Source of the DNA: Humulus lupulus
Lineage: Eukaryota; Streptophyta; Magnoliopsida; Rosales; Cannabaceae
Assembly: GCF_963169125.1 (NCBI RefSeq)
Contig: NC_084795.1
Location: forward strand, 259,465,042-259,529,041
Direction: 5' to 3'
Length of the DNA stretch: 64,000 nucleotides
Of the stretch, positions 24,049 to 36,257 are shown piece by piece. The notes below the pieces were generated by a model, which saw nothing but the letters and a program-made list of their open reading frames with translations, did no database searches and had not been told where the DNA came from. Both the position numbers and the translations under genes were made by a program. The stretch's first letter is position 1; each line of letters starts with the position of its first letter.

Positions 24049-27000
24049 TGTAACGACCCAAAATCGTTAATAAGGCTTAAGGGCCTTGATTAGTATGCCA
24101 AGAGGGCATGTTGGTATTTATGTGTGATTTTTATGAGTTAAATGCATGGTTATGATTTAAAGCGTGTTTTATGATTATTTGACTATTTTAGATGCATGAC
24201 TATGTGTATTAGTATGCATATAGGCCCTGATTGTGTTAGAAGGGCATAATTGTAATTTTGGCCATTTTGGGCATAACTGTATTGATATATGATGATTGTT
24301 GAGACCACAGTGGTATGTGGGTGTATCCGTGATTTGTGACTCGAGACGATCCCAGAGAGCAGGTTAGCGGAAAAGTCATGGCGGGAATTTATACCCGGCT
24401 CGGGGCGAGCCTGGGGGTATAAGCAGGAGTTTAGAGAATAGATTGAGATTAATTTTGATGATGGGGAATACTTATTTGGTGATTTATCAGGTGTTGGAAA
24501 GCAACGAGAAAATATTAGAGACACTTGAGGATTAGCGGGAATTGGGTAAAATGACTAAAATGGCCCTACTTGGACAAAAAGGGTTTGGAATTAATAGGGA
24601 GGGCATTTTGGTCAATTGGCTTTTAGAGATTGATTTATGAGGCTTTATATGCTTAGTGGGATTGGTAGAGAGAGTGAATGGCTGTGGAAAAGAAAGAAAA
24701 AGAAAGAAAAGAAAAGAGAGAAAAATAGAGGGTTTTCCAAAGGGGCGGTTTGTGCATTCTTGCACCATTCCTCTCCATTTTTCTTGGGGCAAAGCTCAGT
24801 GGAGAGCTAGGATAGGCTGAGCATCAAGGATCTTAAGGTTATACTTGAAGATTTGGCAAGGATTAGCATGAACACATCAACTTTTGAGGTAAGTTTTTAG
24901 AGATTTCAGTTTTAAGGGTTTGGCTGCTTTGAGCTGTGTTTTGAGCTGAGTTGATGGGAACTTTAGGGAATTTCTGGGCAAGCTTTGAGGAAGAGCAAGC
25001 TAAGGAGGTCTAGGAAATGAATAAAGGTCGAAATTGCATCAACGGTATGAACTCTAAGCCTTTAACTTTGTTGTTTGACTGAATTTCTGAGTTTAGGGTT
25101 GATCATGGTGAATTTTGAGATTTGGGTTGAATGTGCTTGGGTTTTGAGGATTTGGGATGCTTGGGATGAGTGGAGAGTGTTTATAAGCTTGATTTTGAGT
25201 TTGGTAAAGATTTGGGGAAGTTTGGGTTGAGATTGGCTCAAAGAAATCGCAGAAAAAGAAGTTGGGGCTTGCCTGGCTGCAACTAGCGCTACAACGCTAG
25301 TTAGTGGGCGCTGTAGCGCTAGGCCCTGTTTCTGGGGGGTGTGGTTCTGCTTGTAGCGCTATAGCGCCCTCTTTAGAGCGCTGTAGCGCTGCACTGTTCA
25401 CAAAAAGGGATTTTTGGGCTTTTGTTGAGGGATTTTGACCTAGGGTTCGGGGCTCGATTCCATCACTTTGTTTTGGGGATCTAGGACTTCCCGGGGGCTC
25501 GGGATTGGTCCCAAGGCTAGGTTTTTGGACTTGGGGTTCGGTGTTGACTTTGACCTATGACTATGTTTAGGTGTGCGCTAAGGCTCGAGTGGGATCGTGC
25601 TTGTAACGCCCTGGCTACCCCAGAACAGTTACGGTGAACGGTGGACCGGAAATTTGACTCGTTACCCGAGTCCTTTGGTCAAAAACGTGCTCTAAGTGTA
25701 ATTAACAGGTTAAGGTGTAAAACCAATAAAAAGGAAATGGAGATTTTATTACAAACTGCTCTGCAGAGCTAAAAAAAACATTTACAAGTGGTTCTCTGTA
25801 CAAAATGGTCATTACAGTTTTAAATTTACAATCCCGCCGACCTAAGCGGCAAAAATAGGGTAAACCCCCTAGTTCCTCTGAGAAAACCATGACCGTGGCG
25901 GTCAAGCGGCCGCATATGTACACACCACCACATCAGCTCTCCACTCAAGGCTAGGTGAGCTTTTCTTTCCCTTTACCTGCACCACATAGCACCTATGAGC
26001 CAAGGCCCAACAAGAAAACATAACATTTTTCAATAACATTATCAAATGATTATCATTATAATCATACTGAACATAAAGCTTTCAACAAGCAAAAGAACAT
26101 CACATGATTTTAGCGGGAGAGTGGCTGTTAAGTAAGCCACTAGCCTCCAAGCTCTCTTTTCTAGCGGGAGAGTGGCTGTTAAGTAAGCCACTAGCCTCCA
26201 AGCTCTGTTTGTTCATCGACCCTCAGGGTCGGTCAGGCATTAATGCTCCTTGAGTCATTCAATACTAATAATCGATTAGATCTAATCTCTATTGGCTTGT
26301 GTGAACCACACTAAGTCCATCCTTGACTAATAAGTCAGCACTAAGTGACCAGTGTCCAATATCACCGCCGAACTTGACTAATAAGTCACAGCTTCACAGC
26401 TGACACTAACACCTTTGCCAATTCTGACTGACAAGTCAGTGCAACGTGACCAGTGCCCAGTACCACTGCCGAACCTGACTAATCAGTCACAGCTTCACAA
26501 TTGATACTAGCACCTTTGCCAAACCTGACTAATTAGTCAGTGCTATGCACAAGCGAACAACATACGCTAAGCATCCATATTCAATCCGTGTCCATATTAC
26601 ACAATCAACATGCCTTACAAATATCCATGCATGTCACACTTGGGGTGCAGTTTTCTTACCTCCGGTTCGAGCAAGAACAAATAAAAGAGTGACCCTGAGA
26701 ACGATCGACTTTTTGGTCCTTTAGCGGTTACCTGGTCATAACCAAATTATGGGATTCCATCAATAAAATGAATAATAAAAGGTTCCCAAACCAAAACCTA
26801 ACCTCCGGGACCTCAAACACTACTCAACCGGGTAGTAGGTTCAATCCCGAGGCCTTAGGCTTGAATCCCCATGCTTAAAAGCTCACTTTGCCCAAAAATG
26901 CCTTAAGGACCGCGGCCCTCCTTGGCCATGCCGCGGCCCGCCCCTCAAACAGAGGCGCCTAAACCCAGCCTTCACCAAGGGTCGCGGCTCACCCTGGCCA

Positions 27001-28883
27001 TGCCGCGGCGCAACGCCCAGTTCAGCCAAAACCCCTGTTTTTCTTCCTTTACGACTTCACTTAGAACCAACCCTTCAAACCCAACTTAAACACCACCCAA
27101 ACATCTCTCAAACACCCATTTAAACCCATAAACAACACTCAAAACTCTCCCTCATCATAACCCAAGACAACCCCCTAAAACCTCCATCAATTCCAACAAT
27201 CCTCCATAAAAACACAAGCTGAAACTTATCATTAAAACAGGGCAAAACCAGAAAAGTTATGATCAAAGCTTACCTCAAACTTAGTATTGATCCCACTCCA
27301 ATGGCTGAACTAAAACCACAACCTTAGCCCCTTGATTTCCTAGCTTAGCTCCACACTTGAGCTCAAAATTCCAAAGAAGAGAACTATGGAGATGAATGTA
27401 CGGGAAGGAGAAGATGAAGCAAACTCTGTTTTGGGTTCTATTTCACAGCCATCCATACATCATATATATCCAAATACCAAAAGACCATTATACCCCTAGG
27501 CATAATAAAGCTTCTAAAACCACTCAAGGGCAATTTTGACATTTTCCACCTACACCGTTAATCATAATTAACGCTTCCCAATTCTCGCTAATCTCAATAT
27601 TCTCAAACACCAATATTTCACATCCCGTTACCCTTTAATGCCCGGTAGCACTCTAATCATTAAAACACCCCGAGACTCACCCCGAGCTTAAGCCCGTTAT
27701 GACCAAACCGATAATTAACATTCCTTGATCGTCTCATGCCAAATGGCTCGAACAAACCCACATCATAATGTGGTCTCAAATTATATCACCAACATGCGAA
27801 CAAATAATCAATTTACCCTCAACGGGTCAAATTACCATCACACCCCTGTATAAAGAAATATGGAGACATATGCATGCATTTCACATCATATCATAATATA
27901 ATCAACATATACATGCATTTAATCAACTAATAGCATAATTAAACAAGTATGGCCCTCCCGGCCTACTGTTCACACCGTTAAACACAACAGAAAATTTGGG
28001 CTCAAGGAGTCAAGTGTTGAAAGCTATCGAATTGAAAGGTAAGAAAACTATAACACCCGTAGGATAGGGCATGGGCCCATAGTGTGATTGCGGGGCACGA
28101 ACCTATATTGCATTACATGTTAGGGTGCAGACTTGATTGAATTGATATATGTTCAAATGTTATTTGAGTTAGACTATCTGTGATTTTAGTCGAATGATAC
28201 GGCGAGGATCCGAGAACGACAATGAAGCCGAGAACGGCGAAAGGCCGAGAACGGCAGAGGGGCCGGAAGTACCACATAGCATGTGGAGTGCTTGTAGTCA
28301 GGGTGGGACCCCATGGATACATGTGATATCCTTACGGCGGAGACCGAGACCCCAGGCTTAGGTAAGGCTTCTGGGGCGGCATGGCCGGGTTGCTTAAGTC
28401 AAATGGTTGACCTGTTTATCTGTGGACTATCTGATATGATTAACTGTATAATTTGCATATGCTATGAACTGCTTGAGTTTTCTTGCTGGGCTTCGGCTCA
28501 CGGGTGCTCTGTGTTGCAGGTAAGGGCATAGATTGAGTCAACCAGCCATGAGTACGGAGAGCGTGAAGCAACGCGTACATGTTCGGCCTGCCCGACTGCT
28601 TTGGTTGGGGGTTTATTCGAGAAATGGCTGTAATAATCTATGATTTTTATAACTAATCAACTGTAAACTGATTTTAAGATGTAAATAGTTTTCAAACCTT
28701 ATTTTGGGATCCCAAATGTTTAATACTAGAAGTTTTAATGAAACAACACATTTTCAAAGATTACAGCCTTACACTTTTGATTAGTCACACTTTCGTTTAA
28801 AAAACCTCGGTTAGCGAGTTCTTTGCACACTGTTTTGTCTTAAAACTCACTTGGTAACGGCTCTAAGGAAGTAGGGCGTTACA
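24049..28883 (+). repeat. E3 5' LTR, interrupted at 25602-28000
   Basis: LTR sequence is 24049-25601 plus 28001-28883 (about 2436 bp). It matches the 3' LTR except for scattered substitutions and a roughly 16-bp stretch ('gagtgggatcgtgctc') missing from the 3' copy. The GC island with TAGCGCTACAGCGC words is at about 25284-25400. Confidence 0.9.
25602..28000 (-). mobile_element. Reversed chromovirus-type solo LTR in the E3 5' LTR, one end clipped
   Basis: It begins TGTAACGCCCTGG, the reverse complement of the usual LTR 3' end. It runs to 'aaaatttggg' at 28000, where the terminal CGTTACA is missing and E3 LTR text resumes ('ctcaaggag'). Left and right flanks rejoin as 'gtgct/ctcaagg', sharing only CT, so the TSD is lost together with the end, consistent with a small deletion at the junction. 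The landmarks GGGATCCC-like text, 'ttcttacctccggttcgag' and a CCGCGG-type GC island (about 26910-27020) are all in reverse orientation. Confidence 0.8.
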
Positions 28884-28886
28884 ACT

Positions 28887-28898
28887 TGGTATCAGAGC
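28887..28898 (+). other. E3 primer-binding site (initiator Met tRNA)
   Basis: TGGTATCAGAGC lies 3 bp after the LTR end, as in E1. Confidence 0.9.
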
Positions 28899-31800
28899 GA
28901 CCCAAGGTTTATTGGTTCTGGAGATCGACCGAACATGTACGCTCGCTGTCAGTGACAAGCTCGACTCAGGGTTGGTTGGTATGATTGATTGACATGTCTG
29001 AACATATGTTTTAATGCCCTGTTTGCCTGCTTATCTATATGGAGCATGAGGAATGAGTTGACATATGCATGAGTTACTGTTGGGGCTGGGCTCTTGACTA
29101 TTGCATGTTGAGATTGATACATGCTGAATAACATTACTATGCATGTGGATGAATATTGGCATAATGGTTTACATATTGAGTTTATGTGGTTAATTGTTTG
29201 AATTGAATTCGTATGTAACACCCGTTTATTGGCTTGTATGAAGCATGTTGAGACCTGGGTATACTTGGGGATGTTAAAATCTGGTAGCTAAATGTATATC
29301 ATTGTGGATTTGGCCTATATATGCTTTGTGTGTGCATGATAACTGTGGCTATTTGGATCTAGTTGTGGTTTGGTTCAGAGTATGAACCACAGAGCTCAGG
29401 AGTTTGGTCAGTTTTGACAGATGAACTCGAATTGTTTGTTCCTAGAAGGGTTATGTGGACCTGATATTGTGTTGAAAGGGGGATTCTAGATATGAGCTGG
29501 AGTTTAGGTCTCCAGTTATCCAGAAAAGTAGCAGCAGAGGGTCACTAGTGTGAGTAAGCTGTGGAGTTTATTAGTTGTTAGGGAACAGAAGAACAGCAGA
29601 TTTCTCTGGGAAAATAGCTGATTTCGATGTTTTAACAGTAAGGTTACCAGTGTTGGTTTACTGTGAGGGTATGGACAGATAAGGGTATTATATGAAAGGC
29701 TTAAAGGGTGTTATCCTCTAGTTTTGAGGAAAGTTCGGGTTGACAAAGAATTTATTAGTGGATAGGCAAGGTTAATTCCACCCTTGGCTATAAGAGGATG
29801 AGAGCCCATGAATAAAGGGTTGTGTTAAGTATTGTGCTAGAGGGATGCCTGGAAACGACACTTGGGCTGAGGCATAGGCATAATGGGTTGGAAAGAACCT
29901 AGATGATGAATTGTTAGTAGAGATTATAAAGACATGATTAGAACTGTGGAGACTGGTGGGCTTATAAGTTTGGTTTGGACTGTTAGGGTAACAACAGTGT
30001 TAATCAATGGGTTTGGTGAATTGGGTAATTCATTTCAGAAATTTATACTGATGGATGTATCTAGAATTGATGGCGACCCATTTAAGGATTTGAGATCTAG
30101 AATAGTCTAAGGTATTTGGGCCACTCTGATGTAAGGACTTATCGTCTGTATGTGGATGGCGGAGAGGGCCATGTTGTTCGAGGAACTGATGGTCGATGTA
30201 TAGAGCATGCGTGCTAGAGCCGCAATGGCCGTGCTTCCTTCGATGGAGTTAGTAAAGATAGATTCGTGGTAATCGAGTTAAAAGAACCCCAGATAGTTTT
30301 GTGGCTTCTGGCCTTGCCAGAAAAGGGGGAAAAGTCTGATTGATAAGATAATACTTTTATTGATAGAATGCAGCAAGGATGGATTCTCAATTTTGAGGTA
30401 GAAGGACCCCAGACAGTGCTTGGGCACCTAATTTGAGATTGGAAAGAAGCCCGATTGAAAGGGTAGTTATCAAGATGGTGACAGGAACCAGGGAGGTTAT
30501 TTGGTATGCACATGAGGGAGAGGATGCCACCTGAGAGGAGGTCAGGTGAGAGCATGACCTCTACATAGAATGACTCGATATGTTAGAATGGATTTCCCAT
30601 GGTGAGGGAATGGAGAACCTGAATGCATCAATACATTCAAAGTTCGAGGCTGATTCCTCGAGGATGAGTATTTAACTTAATGGTATATGCTTTGGTCATG
30701 TAACGAACTGGAAGAACTCGGTGTTGAGAATGTTCCAAGAGAGAGTTGGACATAGAGAGGTTGCCTCAAAGGTGCTATTCGAGAGGCTGAGGACAGTAAT
30801 ACTTATTGAGAAGAAATTAGAAACTCTGGCAGATGGATTGGGATGCAAGTGATCAAGAAGTGCATAGTAATGACGACAGAGTTTGTCTTAAGGGAGCCTT
30901 AGTATGAGTCACAGTGAGAGAGCTAATCAGTTAAGAAATAACCATGGATTGTAGGGGATATCATCGGGAGTATGTAAATGAGACTGAGTGGAAACTGAGC
31001 TAACCAGTGGGAAATTATGTGGGTATGTAAAGAAAGATTTGGGGGTACTTCAAGGTCGGACTACAGATAGGATTGGTATAAGGAATGTTGTAAAAGATGG
31101 TTTTGGCTGACAGAAAATCTATTGAAGTAATCAAAGGAATTTGACCCTGGAGTAGCCAGTGTGTTATACTGCGGGGATTGTTAGCATCGTCGGGTTAGAA
31201 CGAAAAGTACAATGTTGGATACAAGATGGGACGATGTCTCCAAGAGTTGATCTATGACCAGGTTATTACCAATTGGCATCCAAGGATAGAGACATTTCGT
31301 GAATTGTCTATTTTGCACCGGGTAGGGTGTGAGGAGTTGGTAACAAAGATTCTAGAATGGTTCAAGCTACAGCAGCACAGGTAAGTTCTTTAGGCAGAGA
31401 ATGCGTGAACGGTATGGGAAAGTCCCCTTCAAGCTCACGAGCAGTACATGTGGATTACTCCCAGACGGAAATGGTGAGAAAATGATTATGCTGAAGACGT
31501 TGTACCCAGAAGGCATAGTCTCAGGTAAGGTTCTACGGCGTGTTAGTTTGGGTGTCGTTAGGAGTACTCAGATTAGAGCTACAAGAAGAAAGGACAGATA
31601 TGAGGAGATTTGATCTGAAGCCACAAAGAAGCTAATGATGAATATCTGAAGAATAGAAAGCATAACAGGATTGATAAGCGCATCACCTATTGCATAAGTA
31701 TCTCCGGGGACAACTACATCAGAGATGAGGAGAATAGTAAAACTTGAGGTTAGACGGACTGAGTGGTGTCAAATCAGAAAGAAATTCAGAAGACAAGGTA

Positions 31801-32822
31801 AGAATTGATTGGTGTCTGGTGATGCTGGAATATGTGTGTGTTATGGTCAACTATAGAGTGATGGCATAAAGGACCTGATCTATGGTAAGGATATGGAAAT
31901 GGGGGAGTGTATCACGATTTGGGCACGCCCAGGAATAAGTTGACGCGAGGATGGATCGAACCTTGCGGGAGATGAAAGAATGAACATGGTTGATATACTT
32001 GGAGCGTTAAGTTGACAGTTATGCATATCATAAGGTGCTTGAGTACTGGGTATTTAGTAAGAAAGATAACGTTGAGACCCAGATGCGGTGAAAAGTAACA
32101 TACGGATGATCAGTGTTTGAAATCCTCGATTGAGCGAGGGAAATTTAATTGGAGGCGGAACTCCTAACTGTGAGACGTGTGTCAGTCAGGGAATAACGCC
32201 ATAGATTGTAATGGAGTGGACAAGGCAACGACTGAGTTCGGCATAACGTTAGTAGGTAATGATTAGCTGGTGAGTGTCACTGAACTATGGAATCCGAAGT
32301 GTTGGCTTTGGTTGAAGCAGGGAGGAACCCTGCCAAGTTGGTACAAGTTAAGATACCAGGATCGGATGAAAGATCCAATTAGATTTGGTTTATGAATGAG
32401 AATTCTTAATGGATATCATTCCACCTCCTAGGGTACGTCGTACCGGGAGGGTGAAGCGGGTGGCAGAATCTAGTGTTTTCCTTTGGACCCTGAGGGGTTA
32501 GGTGATGTGGTGGTGTATTGTGGGAATAGACCACAATAGACCTTAAGTAGGGTATCCAGACATGAAAACTTTTAACTTAGTTGATCGAGTTAATGTTGTT
32601 AGGTCAAGTGAACTGGTTTCAGGGTGGAGCGTCGATGATATTGAATTGAGACCCTATAGTATTTTAAATTTTGCAAATGATCTAGAGAACAAAGAGAACA
32701 GAGTGGGAATCTGGAACTAGCAGTTGATTGCAAGTGGAATAGCAGTCTGAAAGTTTATCAGATATCTTAAGGAATTGAGCGCTGAGTAGGCGAATACTTG
32801 AGGTATTAAGGGAAGTGTAATC
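28899..32822 (+). pseudogene. E3 interior, left part: decayed remnant without coding capacity
   Basis: No frame longer than about 110 codons is present and none has a domain. A footprint of RT may survive near 31238-31300, where 'gttgatctatgaccaggttattaccaattg' pieces echo the chromovirus 'IDLRSGYHQL' block (compare E1 at about 52725-52755). The rest (leader, possible gag around 29380-30700) is unrecognisable by eye. Its state contrasts with the good preservation of the LTRs. Confidence 0.45.
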
Positions 32823-32934
32823 CCTGGTGTTGATGCTCATAATCTCATCAAGAGAAAATATAAGGTCGTCCCATTCCGCGAGGCCATCAAACAGGCGAGG
32901 CCATCAGAGGGGCCGCCGCGGGGCCGTCTAAGGC

Positions 32935-33655
32935 GCCCCATGCGCGAGGCCAAGAGGGGGTCGCGAGGCCGTCTAAGGCGTCCCATGCGCGAGGCCAAGA
33001 GTGGCCGCGAGGCCATCTACGGCGCCCCATGCGCGAGGCCAAGAGGGGCCGCGAGGCCGTCTAAGGCGTCCCATGCGCGAGGCCAAGAGGGGGTCGCGAG
33101 GCCGTCTAAGGCGTCCCATGCGCGAAGCCAAGAGGGGGTCGCGAGGCCATCTAAGGCGTCCCATGCGCGAAGCCAAGAGTGGCCGCGAGGCCGTCTACGG
33201 CGCCCCATGCGTGAGGCCAAGAGGGGCCGCGAGGCCGTCTACGGCGCCCCATGCGCGAGGCCAAGAGGGGCCGTCTAAGGCGCCCCATGCGCGAGGCCAA
33301 GAGGGGCCGCGAGGCCGTCTACGGCATCCCATGCGCGAGGCCAAGAGGGGGTCGCGAGGCCGTCTAAGGCGTCCCATGCGCGAGGCCAAGAGTGGCCGCG
33401 AGGCCGTCTGAGGCGCCCCATGCGCGAGGCCAATAGGGGGTCGCGAGGCCGTCTAAGGCGCCCCATGCGCGAGGCCAAGAGGGGTCGCAAGGCCGTCTAC
33501 GGCACCCCATGCGCGAGGCCAAGAGTGGCCGCGAGGCCGTCTACGGCGCCCCATGCGCGAGGCCAAGAGGGGCCGCGGAGCCGTCTACGGCGCCCCATGC
33601 GCGAGGCCAAGAGGGGCCGCGGAGCCGTCTAAGGCGCCCCATGCGCGAGGCCGTG
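32935..33655. repeat. 44-45 bp GC-rich minisatellite in the E4 5' LTR
   Basis: The unit core is 'catgcgcgaggccaagag' plus 'gccgcgaggccgtctaaggc'. Successive starts at 32941, 32986, 33030, 33074, 33119 and 33164 give periods of 44-45 bp, with about 16 units. Unit variants differ at a few sites (TAAGGCG versus TACGGCG; GGGGTCGC versus GGGCCGC). The open frames on both strands are a by-product of composition and period. Confidence 0.93.
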
Positions 33656-34144
33656 CAAGGTCCCACGCGCGCACGCCCCGGGAGGTCCATCAGCCCACAA
33701 TCTTCTCAGGAGGCCGACACCCCATGACTTGACGTGTATGGGCCCAGGACCCCTACTCGACGCCACGGCCAGTACGGGCACCAAGGATCCCCTTTTTCAC
33801 ACATCGAAGTCCCTATGCTTAGGAAATCCAGTACGAGTCGAATGAGACATATTTGTACGACCAAGTACTAAGTACGGATACCAGGACCAGTGAGGTTGCT
33901 GGGGTAAGGATCATGGTCCGTACGCCTACGGCCATAAGGCAGAGCCGACACCACGACCTCCTGCGCCACTATGCCTGCCACCACGTATCAGACATGGGCA
34001 CAGAAAAATGGTGGAAACGCCTCCCTGACACCTGCTCATGTACGAGATGTACGTCCACGACCTCTGAAGCCACTCCCCTGACACAGTACGAATGTACCAC
34101 TTGGTCCCTTGGACCACTATGTACCTAAGGCCATTAGAGCCTAC

Positions 34145-34153
34145 TATAAAAGG
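34145..34153 (+). promoter_or_regulatory. TATA box of the E4 5' LTR
   Basis: TATAAAAGG, in 'gagcctactataaaaggaac', about 200 bp before the LTR end. It is the likely promoter element for the gag-pol RNA. An identical copy is in the 3' LTR at about 45063-45072. Confidence 0.75.
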
Positions 34154-34353
34154 AACTCCAAGGCCACCTGAAAGGGGGTTGGAAATTTTACTGTAGCAGA
34201 GACATTAGTGTGAATGAGATACTGAATTCTCCATTGTTGTTATTCCATTGTTTTTGAGTTATTGTTCAAGTTTTCATAGCTTTCCAATTAGCGATTTTAA
34301 TTTGATAATTTTTCCAACTTAACTTCGTTGACGAGTTCTCACCGTCAACAGTT

Positions 34354-34372
34354 TGGCGCCGTCTGTGGGAAC
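34354..34372 (+). other. E4 primer-binding site region
   Basis: TGGCGCCGTCTGTGGGAAC begins 4 bp after the LTR and is identical to the E2 site. Only the first part matches tRNA-Asp, so the tRNA is tentative. Confidence 0.78.
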
Positions 34373-34418
34373 GTTAGTTTTAAGCTACTGTTCCACCATT
34401 ATTTCCGACAAGAAGAAG

Positions 34419-36257
34419 ATGTCGAGACGCTCGAAGCGACTAAGAGAGACGTAGGAGGTCGAAGTTCACTTTAACAGAGTCCAGCTGAAGGCCTCCATGA
34501 AGGACGCTCCTCCACCCAGGGACGTGGAGCCCCCGAAAGACCCCGAGGTTCAAGGAGGAGATAGGGTGGCCTCATCACCGGCTGTTCCACCTGGGGGGAG
34601 TCCTCCCAGAGCACCACCGGTGCACGCTGATGAGTTCCCTCCTCCAAAACCGCCGCGGGCACCGAAATCCGGCCGGCAAGACCCAGGCCCTTCTGCCCAT
34701 AGGCCTGACAAACACCCCCGGGTCCACTCCGTGAGCTCGAGTTCAAAGTCCCGATTTTACGAAGAGGAGATACATGAGCTCCACCGTAAAAACCAAAGGC
34801 TGGAAACTACCTTGGAAAACATGCAAGAGGTCCTTAACGGCCTACTGCAGGGTAAGTCTAGCATAACCTTGCCTAAGAGAAAAGAGAAAGGCAAAGGTGG
34901 GGTGGAGACCACTGTGCCAGTGGATGATGGAAGAACCCGACACTCAACTAGCAACACCCCCCGCGCGAAGCAACATGATCACCCCGAACCGCCTAAGCAG
35001 GCCCAAAGGCCAGCGCCGAGAACCACCGCTGCCCCTCGACGTGAGGATGAGGTCACCTCCAAAAGAACGCCCCCAGACTTGCGGGAGGAGATCAACAAGA
35101 AGAGGGCAGGCAAAGGGACCACACCCCCTGAGGCGCCTCGAGAAGGCAAGGGAAAGGCAGATCCTAGCCCATCCACTCTAAGAGACTCCCTCAGCAAAAG
35201 GAGGCAGGACTTAGACACGGAGATGCGGAGCTTGCGGAGAAAGATTGTCACCGCGTCGAGTGGCCAGGCCTTTGAGGAAGACTTCGACCATGAGTCACCC
35301 TTCGTGCGAGAAATTCAGGCAATCCGGCTCCCTACCAATTTTAAGGAGCCCAATATGACCCCTTACGAAGGGAACACAGATCCAAAGTACCACCTGGATG
35401 CGTTTAACGATCTCATGAAATTGAGGGGGATTGGAAGTGGTGCCAGGTGCCATTGCTTCGCTGTCACTCTGAAAGGACCCGCCTACAAATGGTTCAAAAG
35501 GCTAAGACCGGGGTCCATCAGGTCCTGGCAGCAGTTCTCTGACGAGTTCCTCCAGCAGCACCATGCCGTGCGGGACTACACGATGCCAGGTACCAGCTTG
35601 GCCAACGTGAAGCAAGGGGAGAAGGAGAGCCTAAAAAGCTACATTCACCGGTTCAATATGGAGGCCGCAAAAGTGGGGAGCCTAACGCGCCGGGAGTTAA
35701 AAATGGCCATTACTGCTGGGGTGCTCCCAGGGAGCAAGTTGTGGGACAACATGCTAAAGAGGGAAGTCACCGACTTGGATGACTTCTATGAAAGAGCACA
35801 GAAGTACATCCGTGTGGAGGATGGCCACGCAAACCTAAAGGCCGGAAAGGAGGAGCCCCACGCAAAGCCCCCAATTAACGACGGGCCGAATATAGCTAAG
35901 AAGAAGAGGACGTATGAGGGGTCGAGAGACGACCCGCAGAGGAAGACCAAGCGAGGGGGTGATCATAGGCCAACGGCCTATACTTTCTATACGAACCTCA
36001 CTGACACCAGAGAGCATATTTACGTCACCAACGAAGATCGAGTGCCCTTCAAGAATCCCCCACCAATGAGAAAGGATCGGTCCAAGAGGGACCCCAGTAA
36101 ATACTGCCAATACCACAAGGACATTGGACACGCCACGGCAGAGTGTATCCACTTGAAGGAGGAAATTGAGGAGCTCATCCGCCGGGGGCACTTAGGCCGC
36201 TATGTCAAGAGAGAAAGGCAAAGGCCAGAAAATGAGCCCACAGCGCCCCAGGCATAG
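34419..36257 (+). CDS. E4 gag, with in-frame TAG at codon 12
   Basis: Nucleocapsid precursor. ATG 34419 matches the E2 start in context and opens with 'MSRRSKRLRE', but codon 12 (34452-34454) is TAG. The next in-frame ATG is 34497, giving 586 residues. The N-terminal third is Pro/charged and contains a short coiled-coil-like run ('NQRLETTLENMQEVLNGL'). The gag core 'KGPAYKWFKRLRPGSIRSWQ' is at about residue 326 of the 34497 frame, and a CCHC-like knuckle 'CQYHKDIGHATAEC' at about 537. It ends at TAG 36255-36257, where E2 has CAA. The frame then continues into pol without a shift, so gag and pol were one polyprotein with a stop between them. Confidence 0.88.

Larger units (their letters stand above)
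32828..34350 (+). repeat. E4 5' LTR
   Basis: It starts TGTTGATGCTCA and ends CACCGTCAACA. It contains the 44-45 bp minisatellite, several 'gtacg' words at about 33850-34110 and a TATA box at 34145-34153. It is about 52 bp shorter than the 3' LTR, which is explained by minisatellite length. Confidence 0.95.

Noticed and set aside
32935..33655. CRISPR-like array
   Set aside because: Units are contiguous variants without conserved repeats separated by unique spacers, and the context is a plant LTR.
32940..33727. Long Arg/Ala/Pro-rich open frames on both strands in the E4 LTRs (also 43807-44764)
   Set aside because: They follow exactly the 44-45 bp minisatellite period, are open in several frames at once, and have no start context or domain; composition explains them.
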